Positions 1 through 5,354 of a stretch of DNA of 5,354 bases are shown here, one piece after another. The stretch covers positions 1 through 5,354 of the forward strand of contig JAGWOU010000170.1 in NCBI GenBank assembly GCA_028870815.1, written 5' to 3'. Source of the DNA: Rhodospirillales bacterium (GTDB lineage: Bacteria > Pseudomonadota > Alphaproteobacteria > Acetobacterales > Acetobacteraceae). The notes under the pieces are model-generated. The model made no database searches. It worked only from the letters and a program-made list of their open reading frames with translations, and was not told the DNA's origin. Every line of letters starts with the position of its first letter. Position 1 is the stretch's first letter. The translations under genes and the position numbers were made by a program.

Positions 1-309
1 CGTTTCATCCGCCAGGCGCATATTCACGCCCATTTGCACGTTTCCGAATTTCGCAACCGCGCTCTCGGTTAAAACAAAATGCGTCGTTGACCCGCAATTC
101 GCGCAGAACTGGATTTCCGCCGCAGGGTTCTCCTTGTCGTGCCGCTGATACCCTTTTGTTGCGCCTTCAATGGCAACGTCCGATGGATGGAAATAGGCCC
201 AGCGCGCACCAGCTTTGCTGCATAATGTGCAGTTGCACTCGTTGATGAAATCCGGCCGCTTTGAAGTTTGGATGTGGATTTGGCCGCAGAGGCAATGAAG
301 ATTCAGCAT
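1..309 (-). CDS. GFA-family (glutathione-dependent formaldehyde-activating enzyme-like) zinc protein, 3' end off window
   Basis: The reverse strand reads 103 codons from an ATG at 309 to the left edge without a stop, so the C-terminus is missing. Seven cysteines are visible: C6-x-C8 (HCLCGQI), C25-x-C27-xx-C30 (ECNCTLC) and C69-xx-C72 (FCANCG). This is the full zinc-ligand pattern of the GFA/CENP-V fold; in the founding Paracoccus enzyme, CxC plus the last CxxC hold a structural zinc and CxCxxC the catalytic zinc. No signal peptide is seen, so it is probably cytosolic. Most family members have unknown substrates, and true formaldehyde-glutathione activity is not implied. It follows ruvX by 30 nt on the same strand and in the same frame, so the two are probably co-transcribed. 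No good Shine-Dalgarno precedes the ATG; a GTG two codons upstream (315) is an alternative start. The family call is secure, the function is not. Confidence 0.85.
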   Translation of the reverse strand, partial: MLNLHCLCGQIHIQTSKRPDFINECNCTLCSKAGARWAYFHPSDVAIEGATKGYQRHDKENPAAEIQFCANCGSTTHFVLTESAVAKFGNVQMGVNMRLADET

Positions 310-339
310 TGCCACATGGTAGCAGGGAAGCTGTTTGCC

Positions 340-804
340 CTAAAGCCGCCGCAGCGCATCCAGCGCGCGTTGCAGAATTTCCGCCGCCGCCAGCTTGTCC
401 ACAATCTCGGCGCGGCGCGCCCGGCTTATACCGGCTGCAATCAGCCGCTCATGCGTCTCGGCGGTGGAATAGCTCTCATCCACCATGGCCACGGGCAGGC
501 CGGTCGCATCGCTCATGCCATGCGCCCAGTCCCGCGCCGCCTGGGCACGCGGCCCTAACTTCTGCCCCTCATCCAGCGGCAGGCCGACGATCAGCCCCCC
601 TACCCCTTCACGCGCGATGATCACCGCCAGCTCGGCGGCGTTCTGTTTCATCTTGGTCCGCGCCAGGGTGGCATAGGGGCTGGCCACGCTCCGGTTTACG
701 TCCGAAAGCGCCACGCCGATGCGTTTGGAGCCCGGGTCCAGCCCCAGGAGTCGTGCGCTGGGGGCAATATGGGTCAAAAATTCGGGCAGGTTGTAGAGCG
801 CCAT
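340..804 (-). CDS. ruvX: RuvX/YqgF-family putative pre-16S rRNA nuclease / Holliday junction resolvase
   Basis: This 154-residue RNase H-fold protein belongs to the YqgF/RuvX family, whose E. coli member processes the 5' end of 16S rRNA; some members cleave Holliday junctions. Visible motifs are LLGLDPGSKRIGVALSD (residues 19-35, with likely metal-binding D23), LIVGLPL (71-77), VDESYST (108-114, equivalent to the usual DERxTT) and VDKLAAAEIL (135-144, with D136 as the last acidic ligand). Length is normal for the family (about 140-155). The frame is open back to an ATG at 870, but that start would overlap the first codons of the divergent gatC and add 22 unlike-family residues. The ATG at 804 gives the typical start, a short leader before the first catalytic motif. 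A GFA-family gene follows downstream. The identification is firm; the exact biochemical role (rRNA maturation or recombination) cannot be told from sequence. Confidence 0.93.
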   Translation of the reverse strand: MALYNLPEFLTHIAPSARLLGLDPGSKRIGVALSDVNRSVASPYATLARTKMKQNAAELAVIIAREGVGGLIVGLPLDEGQKLGPRAQAARDWAHGMSDATGLPVAMVDESYSTAETHERLIAAGISRARRAEIVDKLAAAEILQRALDALRRL

Positions 805-851
805 GCCCGCCTGTATGGTCCGGCCGGATTTTTTAGCCAAGGGAATTAGGC
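805..851. promoter_or_regulatory. Divergent ruvX / gatC intergenic region with candidate promoters
   Basis: These 47 bp must carry, or closely border, the promoters of both ruvX (leftward) and the gat operon (rightward). For gatC, TTGTAG (791-796) and TATGGT (814-819) are spaced 17 bp, matching 3/6 and 4/6 of the sigma-70 hexamers; the -35 would lie inside ruvX codons. For ruvX, the reverse strand reads TTGGCT (840-835), 17 bp, then CATACA (817-812), matching 4/6 and 3/6. The two candidate -10 elements overlap, which would make the promoters mutually exclusive. A perfect 10-bp palindrome TCCGGCCGGA sits at 819-828. AAGGGA at 839-844 is a weak Shine-Dalgarno for gatC. The promoter role follows from gene layout; the individual boxes are weak matches. 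Confidence 0.35.
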
Positions 852-1139
852 ATGTCGCTGGACGCCGCAACGGTACGCCGGATTGCGAAATTGGCCCGTA
901 TACGGGTGAATGACGAGGAGGTTTCCACCCTCCAGAACGAGCTGAACGCGATTCTGGGCTATGTGGAGCAACTGGGCGAGGTGAACGTGGAGGGCGTGGA
1001 ACCGCTCTCCGGCGGCGCGCAAATGGCGCTGCGCCAACGTGAGGACAAGCTCACCGACGGGGATATGGCGGAGAAAATCCTGGCCAACGCGCCGGACCGC
1101 ATTGGAAACTTCTTTGCCGTGCCGAAAGTGGTGGAATGA
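852..1139 (+). CDS. gatC: Asp-tRNA(Asn)/Glu-tRNA(Gln) amidotransferase subunit C
   Basis: GatC is the small subunit of GatCAB; it wraps around and stabilises the GatA-GatB interface rather than doing catalysis. The product is 95 residues, the usual length. Typical family blocks are an N-terminal helix with [13 protein letters not shown] (11-23), a second helix around [11 protein letters not shown] (31-41), and the C-terminal tail [19 protein letters not shown] (77-95), which matches the family's conserved APxxxxxFFxVPKVVE ending. The start at 852 is supported by family length and an AAGGGA-like ribosome site 7 nt upstream. The TGA stop (1137-1139) overlaps the gatA ATG (1136-1138) as ATGA, implying translational coupling. 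It is the first gene of the operon, divergent from ruvX. Confidence 0.96.
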   Translation: MSLDAATVRRIAKLARIRVNDEEVSTLQNELNAILGYVEQLGEVNVEGVEPLSGGAQMALRQREDKLTDGDMAEKILANAPDRIGNFFAVPKVVE

Positions 1140-2611
1140 GCATTTTTGACTTAAGCGTAGCCGGTGCCGCCAAGGCACTGAAAGCGAAAGAGATTTCGGC
1201 TGTGGAACTGACCACGGCCTATAATGCGGCGGTGGCGGAACTGAACCCCCGCCTGAACGCCTTTATCACCACCACGCCGGAACTGGCGCTGGGGCAGGCC
1301 AAGGCGGCGGATGCCCGCATCGCGGATGGCAGCGCCACGCCGCTCACCGGTGTTCCCATCGCCATGAAGGATCTGTTCTGCACCGAAGGCGTGCGCACCA
1401 CGGCGGCCAGCAAGATCCTGGAGCCCTTCATCCCGCCTTATGAGAGCACCGTCTCCGGCAAGCTGAAGGAAGCGGGCGCGGTGATGCTCGGCAAGGCGAA
1501 TCTGGACGAGTTCGCCATGGGCTCCTCCAACATCACCTCCGGCTATGGCTCGGTTGAGAATCCCTGGAAGCGCCAGGGGTCGGACGCCAAGCTGGTGCCG
1601 GGCGGCTCCTCCGGCGGCTCTGCCGCCGCCGTGGCCGCGCGCATCGCTTTGGCCGCCACCGGCACAGATACCGGTGGTTCCATCCGCCAGCCCGCCGCCT
1701 TTACGGGCTTGGCTGGCATCAAGCCGACCTATGGGCGCTGCTCGCGCTGGGGTGTGGTGGCCTTCGCCTCCTCGCTGGACCAGCCGGGCCCGATGGCCCG
1801 CAACGTGGAAGACAACGCCCTGCTGCTGAACGCCATGGCGGGGTTTGATGAGAAGGATTCCACCTCAGCCGAACGCGAAGTGCCGGATTTCACCGCCGCG
1901 CTGAGCCGTGGCGTGAAGGGCTTGAAAATCGGCATCCCCGCCGAATACCGGCTGGAGGGCACCAACCCGGAAATCTTGGCGCTGTGGGACAAGGGCATTG
2001 AGTGGCTGAAGGCGCAGGGGGCCGAGATTATCGATATTTCGCTCCCCCACACCAAATACGGCCTGCCGGTGTACTACATCGTCGCCCCGGCCGAAGCGTC
2101 CTCCAACCTCGCCCGGTATGACGGCGTGCGCTACGGCAAGCGCGTGGATGGCGAGGACCTCATCGACCTTTATGAGCGCACCCGCGCCGAAGGTTTTGGG
2201 GCCGAGGTGAAGCGCCGCATCATGATCGGCACTTATGTGCTGAGCCATGGCTATTACGACGCCTATTACCTGAAGGCGCAAAAGGTGCGGAATTTGATCC
2301 TGAAGGATTTCACCGACGCTTTTGCGAAGGTAGACGCCATCCTTACCCCCACCGCGCCCTCCGCCGCTTTCGGCCTGGGCGAAAAGATGGATGATCCCGT
2401 CACGATGTATCTGAACGACGTGTTCACCGTGCCCGCCTCGCTGGCCGGTGTGCCGGCGATGAGCGTGCCCGCTGGGCTCTCCGCCGATGGGTTGCCGCTG
2501 GGCTTGCAGGTGATCGGAAAGCATTTCGATGAAGAAACGGTGTTTGCGGTTTCCGCCGCCATCGAGACGGCGGCGAATTTCACCGCTCTGCCGGAGGTAA
2601 GAGCAAAATGA
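1136..2611 (+). CDS. gatA: Asp-tRNA(Asn)/Glu-tRNA(Gln) amidotransferase subunit A (glutaminase)
   Basis: GatA hydrolyses glutamine and sends the ammonia through a tunnel to GatB, so that misacylated Glu-tRNA(Gln) or Asp-tRNA(Asn) is amidated. The 491-residue product is full length for an amidase-signature enzyme. The Ser-cisSer-Lys triad is intact: K78 in [14 protein letters not shown]158 in [11 protein letters not shown] (155-165), and nucleophile S182 in [13 protein letters not shown] (177-189). The S158-S182 spacing of 24 residues matches the family. [13 protein letters not shown] follows at 195-207. The start overlaps the gatC stop (ATGA) with only a poor GTGGTGGA sequence directly before it, so initiation probably relies on coupling to gatC. 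The stop overlaps the gatB start in the same way (2608-2611). Amidase-signature paralogs with other substrates exist, but the gatC and gatB neighbours settle the identity. Confidence 0.97.
   Translation: MSIFDLSVAGAAKALKAKEISAVELTTAYNAAVAELNPRLNAFITTTPELALGQAKAADARIADGSATPLTGVPIAMKDLFCTEGVRTTAASKILEPFIPPYESTVSGKLKEAGAVMLGKANLDEFAMGSSNITSGYGSVENPWKRQGSDAKLVPGGSSGGSAAAVAARIALAATGTDTGGSIRQPAAFTGLAGIKPTYGRCSRWGVVAFASSLDQPGPMARNVEDNALLLNAMAGFDEKDSTSAEREVPDFTAALSRGVKGLKIGIPAEYRLEGTNPEILALWDKGIEWLKAQGAEIIDISLPHTKYGLPVYYIVAPAEASSNLARYDGVRYGKRVDGEDLIDLYERTRAEGFGAEVKRRIMIGTYVLSHGYYDAYYLKAQKVRNLILKDFTDAFAKVDAILTPTAPSAAFGLGEKMDDPVTMYLNDVFTVPASLAGVPAMSVPAGLSADGLPLGLQVIGKHFDEETVFAVSAAIETAANFTALPEVRAK
2593..2598 (+). 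promoter_or_regulatory. Strong Shine-Dalgarno for gatB inside the gatA end
   Basis: GGAGGT lies 9 nt before the gatB ATG (2608), within the last codons of gatA. It supports the 2608 start and suggests that gatB can initiate on its own as well as by the ATGA overlap. The gatC and gatA starts have only weak sites. Confidence 0.7.
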
Positions 2612-4059
2612 GCTACACACTTGAAGGCCGCACTGGCAATTGGGAGGTCGTGGTCGGCCTCGAAGTCCATGCCCAGGTGATTTCTGAGTCGAAACTCTTC
2701 TCCGGCGCCTCCGCCACCTATGGCGGCGCGCCCAACGCGCATGTGTCGTTCATCGATGCCGGTTTCCCCGGCATGCTGCCCGTCATCAACAAGGAATGCG
2801 TGGCCCAGGCCGTGCGTACGGGGCTGGGCCTGCGCGCGCAGATCAATCTGTTCTCCCGCTTCGACCGCAAGAATTATTTCTACGCGGATCTGCCGCAGGG
2901 TTATCAGATCAGCCAGTTCGCGCATCCCATTGTCGGCACTGGCGATGTCGAGATCGAGCTGCAGGACGGCACCATCAAGCATGTTGGCATCACCCGCCTG
3001 CATCTTGAACAGGATGCTGGTAAATCCATGCATGACCAGCATCCGGCGAAATCGGTCATCGACCTGAACCGCGCGGGCGTGGCGTTGATGGAGATTGTTT
3101 CGGAACCGGATATCCGCAGCCCTGAGGAAGCCGGTGCGTATCTGCGCAAGCTGCGGCAGATTCTCCGCTATCTCGGCACATGCGACGGCAACATGGAGGA
3201 AGGCTCCATGCGCGCGGACGTGAATGTGTCCGTCCGCAAGGCGGGTGAGGAATTCCGCACGCGCTGCGAGATCAAAAACGTCAACTCCATCCGCTTCGTG
3301 ATGCACGCGGTGGAGGCTGAAGCGATGCGCCAGATCGAGGTGTGGGAATCCGGCGGTGAGGTGGTGCAGGAAACCCGGCTCTACGATCCCTCCAAAGGCG
3401 AGACGCGCTCCATGCGCTCCAAGGAGGACGCGCATGATTACCGCTATTTCCCCGAGCCTGACCTGCTGCCGCTGATTCTGGAACAGGAATGGGTGGAGGG
3501 CCTCAAATCCAGTCTGCCCGAACTGCCGGACGAAAAGCGCGCGCGTTTCTGCACTGAATACGGCATTCCGTTCTACGATGCGGGCGTGCTGGTGGCGGAA
3601 CAGGCCACGGCGGATTTCTACGAGACGCTGGCCAAGGGGCGAGATGGCAAACTGGCCGCCAACTGGGTCACGGGCGATTTCTTCGCCGCCATGAACCGCA
3701 CCGGCAAGAGCATCGAAAACCCGCCCGTTAGCGTGGACGCGCTGGGCCAGATGCTGGACCTCATCACCGACAAGACCATCAATGGCCGCATCGCCAAGGA
3801 TGTGTTCGAGGAGATGGTGGAAACCGGCAAGATGCCCGCTGCCATCGTCGAGGAAAAGGGCCTGAAGCAGGTGACTGACACCGGCGCCATTGACGAAGCC
3901 GTGACAAAGGTTCTGACCGACAACCAGGATAAGGTGGCCGAGTACAAGTCCGGCAAGGACAAGCTGTTCGGCTTCTTCGTCGGCCAGGTGATGAAGGCCA
4001 TGCAGGGCAAGGGCAACCCGGCCTTGGTGAACGAGGCCGTGAAGAAGCAGCTTGGCTGA
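2608..4059 (+). CDS. gatB: Asp-tRNA(Asn)/Glu-tRNA(Gln) amidotransferase subunit B
   Basis: GatB binds the misacylated tRNA, activates the side-chain carboxylate with ATP (kinase step) and completes amidation with ammonia from GatA. The 483-residue product has the normal family length and all expected blocks: [10 protein letters not shown] (14-23), FPGMLPVIN (53-61), [19 protein letters not shown] (85-103), then [42 protein letters not shown] and [13 protein letters not shown] through the middle of the cradle domain. A helical linker and the C-terminal YqeY-like tail domain follow, ending in [29 protein letters not shown], the part that contacts the tRNA elbow. The start is fixed by the GGAGGT site and the ATGA overlap with gatA. 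It is the last gene of the operon and is followed by an intrinsic terminator. No frameshift or truncation is seen. Confidence 0.97.
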   Translation: MSYTLEGRTGNWEVVVGLEVHAQVISESKLFSGASATYGGAPNAHVSFIDAGFPGMLPVINKECVAQAVRTGLGLRAQINLFSRFDRKNYFYADLPQGYQISQFAHPIVGTGDVEIELQDGTIKHVGITRLHLEQDAGKSMHDQHPAKSVIDLNRAGVALMEIVSEPDIRSPEEAGAYLRKLRQILRYLGTCDGNMEEGSMRADVNVSVRKAGEEFRTRCEIKNVNSIRFVMHAVEAEAMRQIEVWESGGEVVQETRLYDPSKGETRSMRSKEDAHDYRYFPEPDLLPLILEQEWVEGLKSSLPELPDEKRARFCTEYGIPFYDAGVLVAEQATADFYETLAKGRDGKLAANWVTGDFFAAMNRTGKSIENPPVSVDALGQMLDLITDKTINGRIAKDVFEEMVETGKMPAAIVEEKGLKQVTDTGAIDEAVTKVLTDNQDKVAEYKSGKDKLFGFFVGQVMKAMQGKGNPALVNEAVKKQLG

Positions 4060-4074
4060 TTCCATCATACCAGC

Positions 4075-4095
4075 CCCGCGCCTTATCGGTGCGGG
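4075..4095 (+). other. GC-rich hairpin downstream of gatB
   Basis: CCCGCGCC (4075-4082) pairs with GGTGCGGG (4088-4095) as an 8-bp stem with one G-U pair and a 5-nt loop (TTATC). No T-run follows, so it is not a terminator alone. It sits 16 nt after the gatB stop and 14 nt before the terminator stem. It may protect the 3' end of gat mRNA or assist termination, but that role is inferred. Confidence 0.5.
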
Positions 4096-4097
4096 TG

Positions 4098-4111
4098 TTG
4101 ATGTGAATCAA
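4098..4111. promoter_or_regulatory. Perfect FNR/FixK-type (Crp/Fnr family) operator
   Basis: TTGAT-GTGA-ATCAA is a perfect match to the TTGATNNNNATCAA consensus bound by Fnr, FnrL, FixK, Anr and Dnr regulators. Its centre (between 4104 and 4105) is 41.5 bp from the A of the downstream ATG at 4146, the spacing used by class II activators if transcription starts at that A. The right half-site shares two bases with the left arm of the gat terminator. Chance is a real alternative for one 14-bp site, and the same bases could form an RNA hairpin with a GUGA tetraloop. The exact match, intergenic position and canonical spacing together favour an operator. Confidence 0.6.
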
Positions 4112-4140
4112 ACCCCGCCCGCAAGGCGGGGTTTATTTTT
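4110..4140 (+). terminator. Rho-independent terminator of the gatCAB operon
   Basis: AAACCCCGCC (4110-4119) and GGCGGGGTTT (4125-4134) form a perfect 10-bp stem around the loop CGCAA, followed by A and five T (4136-4140). This is a textbook intrinsic terminator on the plus strand, 50 nt after the gatB stop. Its T-tail ends only 5 nt before the next ATG, so the downstream gene either has its promoter overlapping the terminator or lies behind it in the same transcript. Confidence 0.9.
4134..4139 (+). promoter_or_regulatory. Candidate -10 element of a leaderless promoter
   Basis: TATTTT matches 4/6 of TATAAT. If the A of the ATG at 4146 is +1, it occupies exactly -12 to -7, and the FNR-type site is centred at -41.5. 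No recognisable -35 hexamer is present, as expected for a class II activator-dependent promoter. The bases double as the end of the terminator stem and its T-run. The leader between the T-run and the ATG is only GCGCC, leaving no room for a Shine-Dalgarno. Confidence 0.45.
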
Positions 4141-4145
4141 GCGCC

Positions 4146-4682
4146 ATGATGAAAGAGCTACCTCTCTCCAAGGTCTATCAGTTCATCGAGCCCGGCCCGG
4201 TGATGCTACTAACCACGCAAGCCCCAGGGGCGAAGCCGAATGTCATGGCGATGTCCTGGCATATGATGGTGGAGTTCGAACCGCCGCTCATCGCCTGCGT
4301 GGTGGCGGCGGGGAATTACAGCTTCGAGGCTTTGCAAAAGACGCATGAATGCGTCCTTGCCGTGCCGCCCGCCGACCTCGCCAAGATCGTCACCGATATT
4401 GGCAATTGCACTGGCGGCGATACGGATAAATTCGGCTGTTTCGATCTCACGCCCCTGCCCGCCTCACATGTCGCGGCACCTTTGATCGGCGAAGCCATGG
4501 TCAATCTGGAATGCAGGGTGAAAGACACGAAAATGGTAAAGCCCTACAACCTCTTCGTGCTGGAATGCGTGAAGGCCTGGGAAAACCCGAAGCTCAAGGA
4601 CGCGCCGATGCTGCACCATCACGGCTACGGAAATTTTTCCGTGGATGGTGATCGCATCCACATAAAATCCAAAATGCGCTAG
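4146..4682 (+). CDS. Flavin reductase-like domain protein (FMN-binding split barrel)
   Basis: The 178-residue protein has the flavin reductase-like fold, related to NAD(P)H:FMN reductases and to FMN-binding proteins of unknown role. Features seen are the N-terminal strand block GPVMLLTTQAPGAKPNVMAMSW (17-38) and EPPLIACVV (45-53), which form the usual flavin pocket; the GNCTGGDTDKF block (86-96) typical of the family; a conserved LECRV (121-125); and the C-terminal HHHGYG (157-162). It lacks a signal peptide, so it is probably cytosolic. It could be the reductase partner of a monooxygenase or an independent flavoprotein; nothing nearby names a substrate. Two tandem ATGs (4146, 4149) begin it, and the MMKELPLSKVYQ start looks family-like, so a later start is unlikely. 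It lies 5 nt after the gat terminator T-run and under a putative FNR-type site. Its TAG stop is the end of the downstream inverted-repeat element. Confidence 0.87.
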   Translation: MMKELPLSKVYQFIEPGPVMLLTTQAPGAKPNVMAMSWHMMVEFEPPLIACVVAAGNYSFEALQKTHECVLAVPPADLAKIVTDIGNCTGGDTDKFGCFDLTPLPASHVAAPLIGEAMVNLECRVKDTKMVKPYNLFVLECVKAWENPKLKDAPMLHHHGYGNFSVDGDRIHIKSKMR

Positions 4683-4818
4683 AGCCGGATGACATGAGAT
4701 CGAATCGCCCCGGCGATCGCTCTCATGTCTGAATCCGTCTCTGAATTAATGAATTAGAGGGCGATTCAGACTTCAGTTCCGCTCGCAAAGCGAGCGAACC
4801 TAAAGTCATCGCACTCTA
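4680..4818. repeat. 139-bp palindromic element with terminal inverted repeats and three internal hairpins
   Basis: Both ends read TAGAGNNNGATGAC inward (left 4680-4693, right 4818-4805 on the minus strand; 11 of 14 positions pair). Between them lie three abutting inverted repeats. Hairpin 1 (4691-4729) has GACATGAGA/TCTCATGTC and a further paired TCGCC/GGCGA inside. Hairpin 2 (4728-4770) has TCTGAATC/GATTCAGA with inner CTCT-g-AATT/AATTAGAG. Hairpin 3 (4769-4807) has GACTT/AAGTC with inner CGCTCGC-AAA-GCGAGCG. Together with the outer stem this makes a cloverleaf. It fills the gap between two convergent genes and provides the TAG stop of each. It is likely a non-autonomous mobile or interspersed palindromic repeat (MITE- or BIME-like), possibly flanked by TA duplications; copy number cannot be judged here. 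It encodes no protein. It may also act as a two-way transcription barrier, although no T-run is present. Confidence 0.7.
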
Positions 4819-5354
4819 AATTTCAGGAAATTTCGGAATCAGCCCGCTGGCCTCGGCCATCGCCCGGCTTTCGGCGATCGAGGCGCTGACCATCAGCGCC
4901 GCCGCCAAGGCCTGCTTGCCCGCCAACCCGTCCACCATCACCGGCGCGCCATCCAGGCAGGCGGCAAAGAACGCCTCATGCTCGGCGGAGAGCGCGTCAT
5001 GGTCCTGCCAGCCTGCCTGCTCGATGCCGAATTCCGGGAAGCCCGGCACCTTGGTGCCGATGCCCCGCCCCACCAAGGTGAGTTTCCGGGCCGAGAAATC
5101 CACCGTTAAATAGCCGGTTTGCGAGAAGATGCGCATTTTGCGCTCGGTTTTAAGCGAGATGCGGCTGGCGGTGATTGTCGCCACCGCACCGGAAGCGAAA
5201 CGGATACGCGCATTGGCGATGTCATCAAACGTGCTGGCCACGGGCGCGCCCACCGCGTCCACGCTCACCACCTCCGAATCGGCCAGGGTGAGAATCAGGT
5301 CGAGGTCGTGGATCATGAGGTCCAGGATGACCGAGACATCCGTGCCGCGCGGCT
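4816..5354 (-). CDS. Gfo/Idh/MocA-family oxidoreductase, C-terminal part (GnnA-like candidate), 5' end off window
   Basis: The reverse-strand frame is open from the right edge to a TAG at 4818-4816, giving 178 visible residues. An internal ATG (5316) is not the true start, because PRGTDVSVILDL continues upstream of it in frame. The N-terminal Rossmann NAD(P)-binding domain and its EKP motif lie outside the window. Visible is the substrate domain: DVSVILDLMIHDLDLIL (5-21), with the family Asp and catalytic-type His (D11, H15), then VDAVGAPV, the strand-rich NARIRFASGAVATITASRISLKTERKMRIF region, and an ordinary helical C-terminus ending KFPEI. The block resembles Gfo/Idh/MocA proteins sitting beside lpxI and lpxB in alphaproteobacterial lipid A clusters, including UDP-GlcNAc 3-dehydrogenase GnnA, which with GnnB makes UDP-GlcNAc3N. 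The superfamily is firm; the GnnA-like role is inference. It converges on the flavin reductase-like gene. Confidence 0.85.
   Translation of the reverse strand, partial: PRGTDVSVILDLMIHDLDLILTLADSEVVSVDAVGAPVASTFDDIANARIRFASGAVATITASRISLKTERKMRIFSQTGYLTVDFSARKLTLVGRGIGTKVPGFPEFGIEQAGWQDHDALSAEHEAFFAACLDGAPVMVDGLAGKQALAAALMVSASIAESRAMAEASGLIPKFPEI

Noticed and set aside
242..255. TTGATGAAATCCGG as a second FNR-type site
   Set aside because: Only the left half-site matches; it lies inside the GFA coding sequence and lacks the ATCAA partner.
805..870. Upstream start for ruvX at 870, adding 22 residues
   Set aside because: It would overlap the start of divergent gatC, and the extra residues do not look like the family N-terminus; the ATG at 804 fits family length and layout.
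1865..2620. 251-codon minus-strand open frame antisense to gatA
   Set aside because: It is a shadow of the gatA frame with low-complexity, His/Gly-rich sequence and no domain signature.
2266..4068. 600-codon open frame on the minus strand antisense to gatB
   Set aside because: It lies wholly over conserved gatA/gatB coding sequence. Its protein is rich in His, Leu and Ala without recognisable motifs, the usual reflection of GC-rich codon use on the opposite strand.
4052..4348. 98-codon plus-strand open frame spanning the gatB end and the terminator
   Set aside because: It runs through the terminator hairpin and overlaps the flavin reductase-like gene in another frame; its product has no recognisable features.
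4680..4818. tRNA or tmRNA reading of the cloverleaf
   Set aside because: It is too long for a tRNA, has no T-loop GGTTCRA-type motif and no anticodon arm of standard size; the inverted ends and intergenic position fit a repeat element better.

Overview
The window looks like a chromosomal segment of an alphaproteobacterium, most plausibly Rhodospirillales/Acetobacteraceae. That placement is an inference from protein style, GC-rich codon use and gene order, not from a search. It is mainly housekeeping DNA. Both edges cut through a gene, and no stretch over about 150 bases lacks a gene.

Left part (1-804, minus strand): ruvX (YqgF-family Holliday junction resolvase homolog) is followed 30 nt downstream by a GFA-family zinc protein that runs off the left edge. 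A 47-bp divergent region (805-851) separates ruvX from the gatCAB operon.

Centre (852-4059, plus strand): gatC, gatA and gatB encode all three subunits of the tRNA-dependent amidotransferase that makes Gln-tRNA(Gln) and/or Asn-tRNA(Asn). Both internal junctions are ATGA stop/start overlaps, so translation is probably coupled and the subunits made in matched amounts. The operon ends at a strong intrinsic terminator (4110-4140).

Right part (4060-5354): a flavin-reductase-like FMN-binding protein (4146-4682, plus) converges on a Gfo/Idh/MocA oxidoreductase (minus, runs off the right edge). The latter resembles the GnnA-like enzymes found in lipid A gene clusters.

Two non-coding signals stand out. 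First, a perfect FNR/FixK-type palindrome (TTGAT-N4-ATCAA, 4098-4111) is centred exactly 41.5 bp upstream of the flavin-reductase ATG, with a -10-like TATTTT inside the T-tail of the gat terminator. This predicts a class II Crp/Fnr-activated promoter, superimposed on a terminator, that makes a leaderless mRNA. Second, the whole gap between the two convergent genes is a 139-bp element with imperfect terminal inverted repeats (TAGAGNNNGATGAC). It can fold as a cloverleaf of three abutting hairpins, and its two ends supply the TAG stop codons of both flanking genes.
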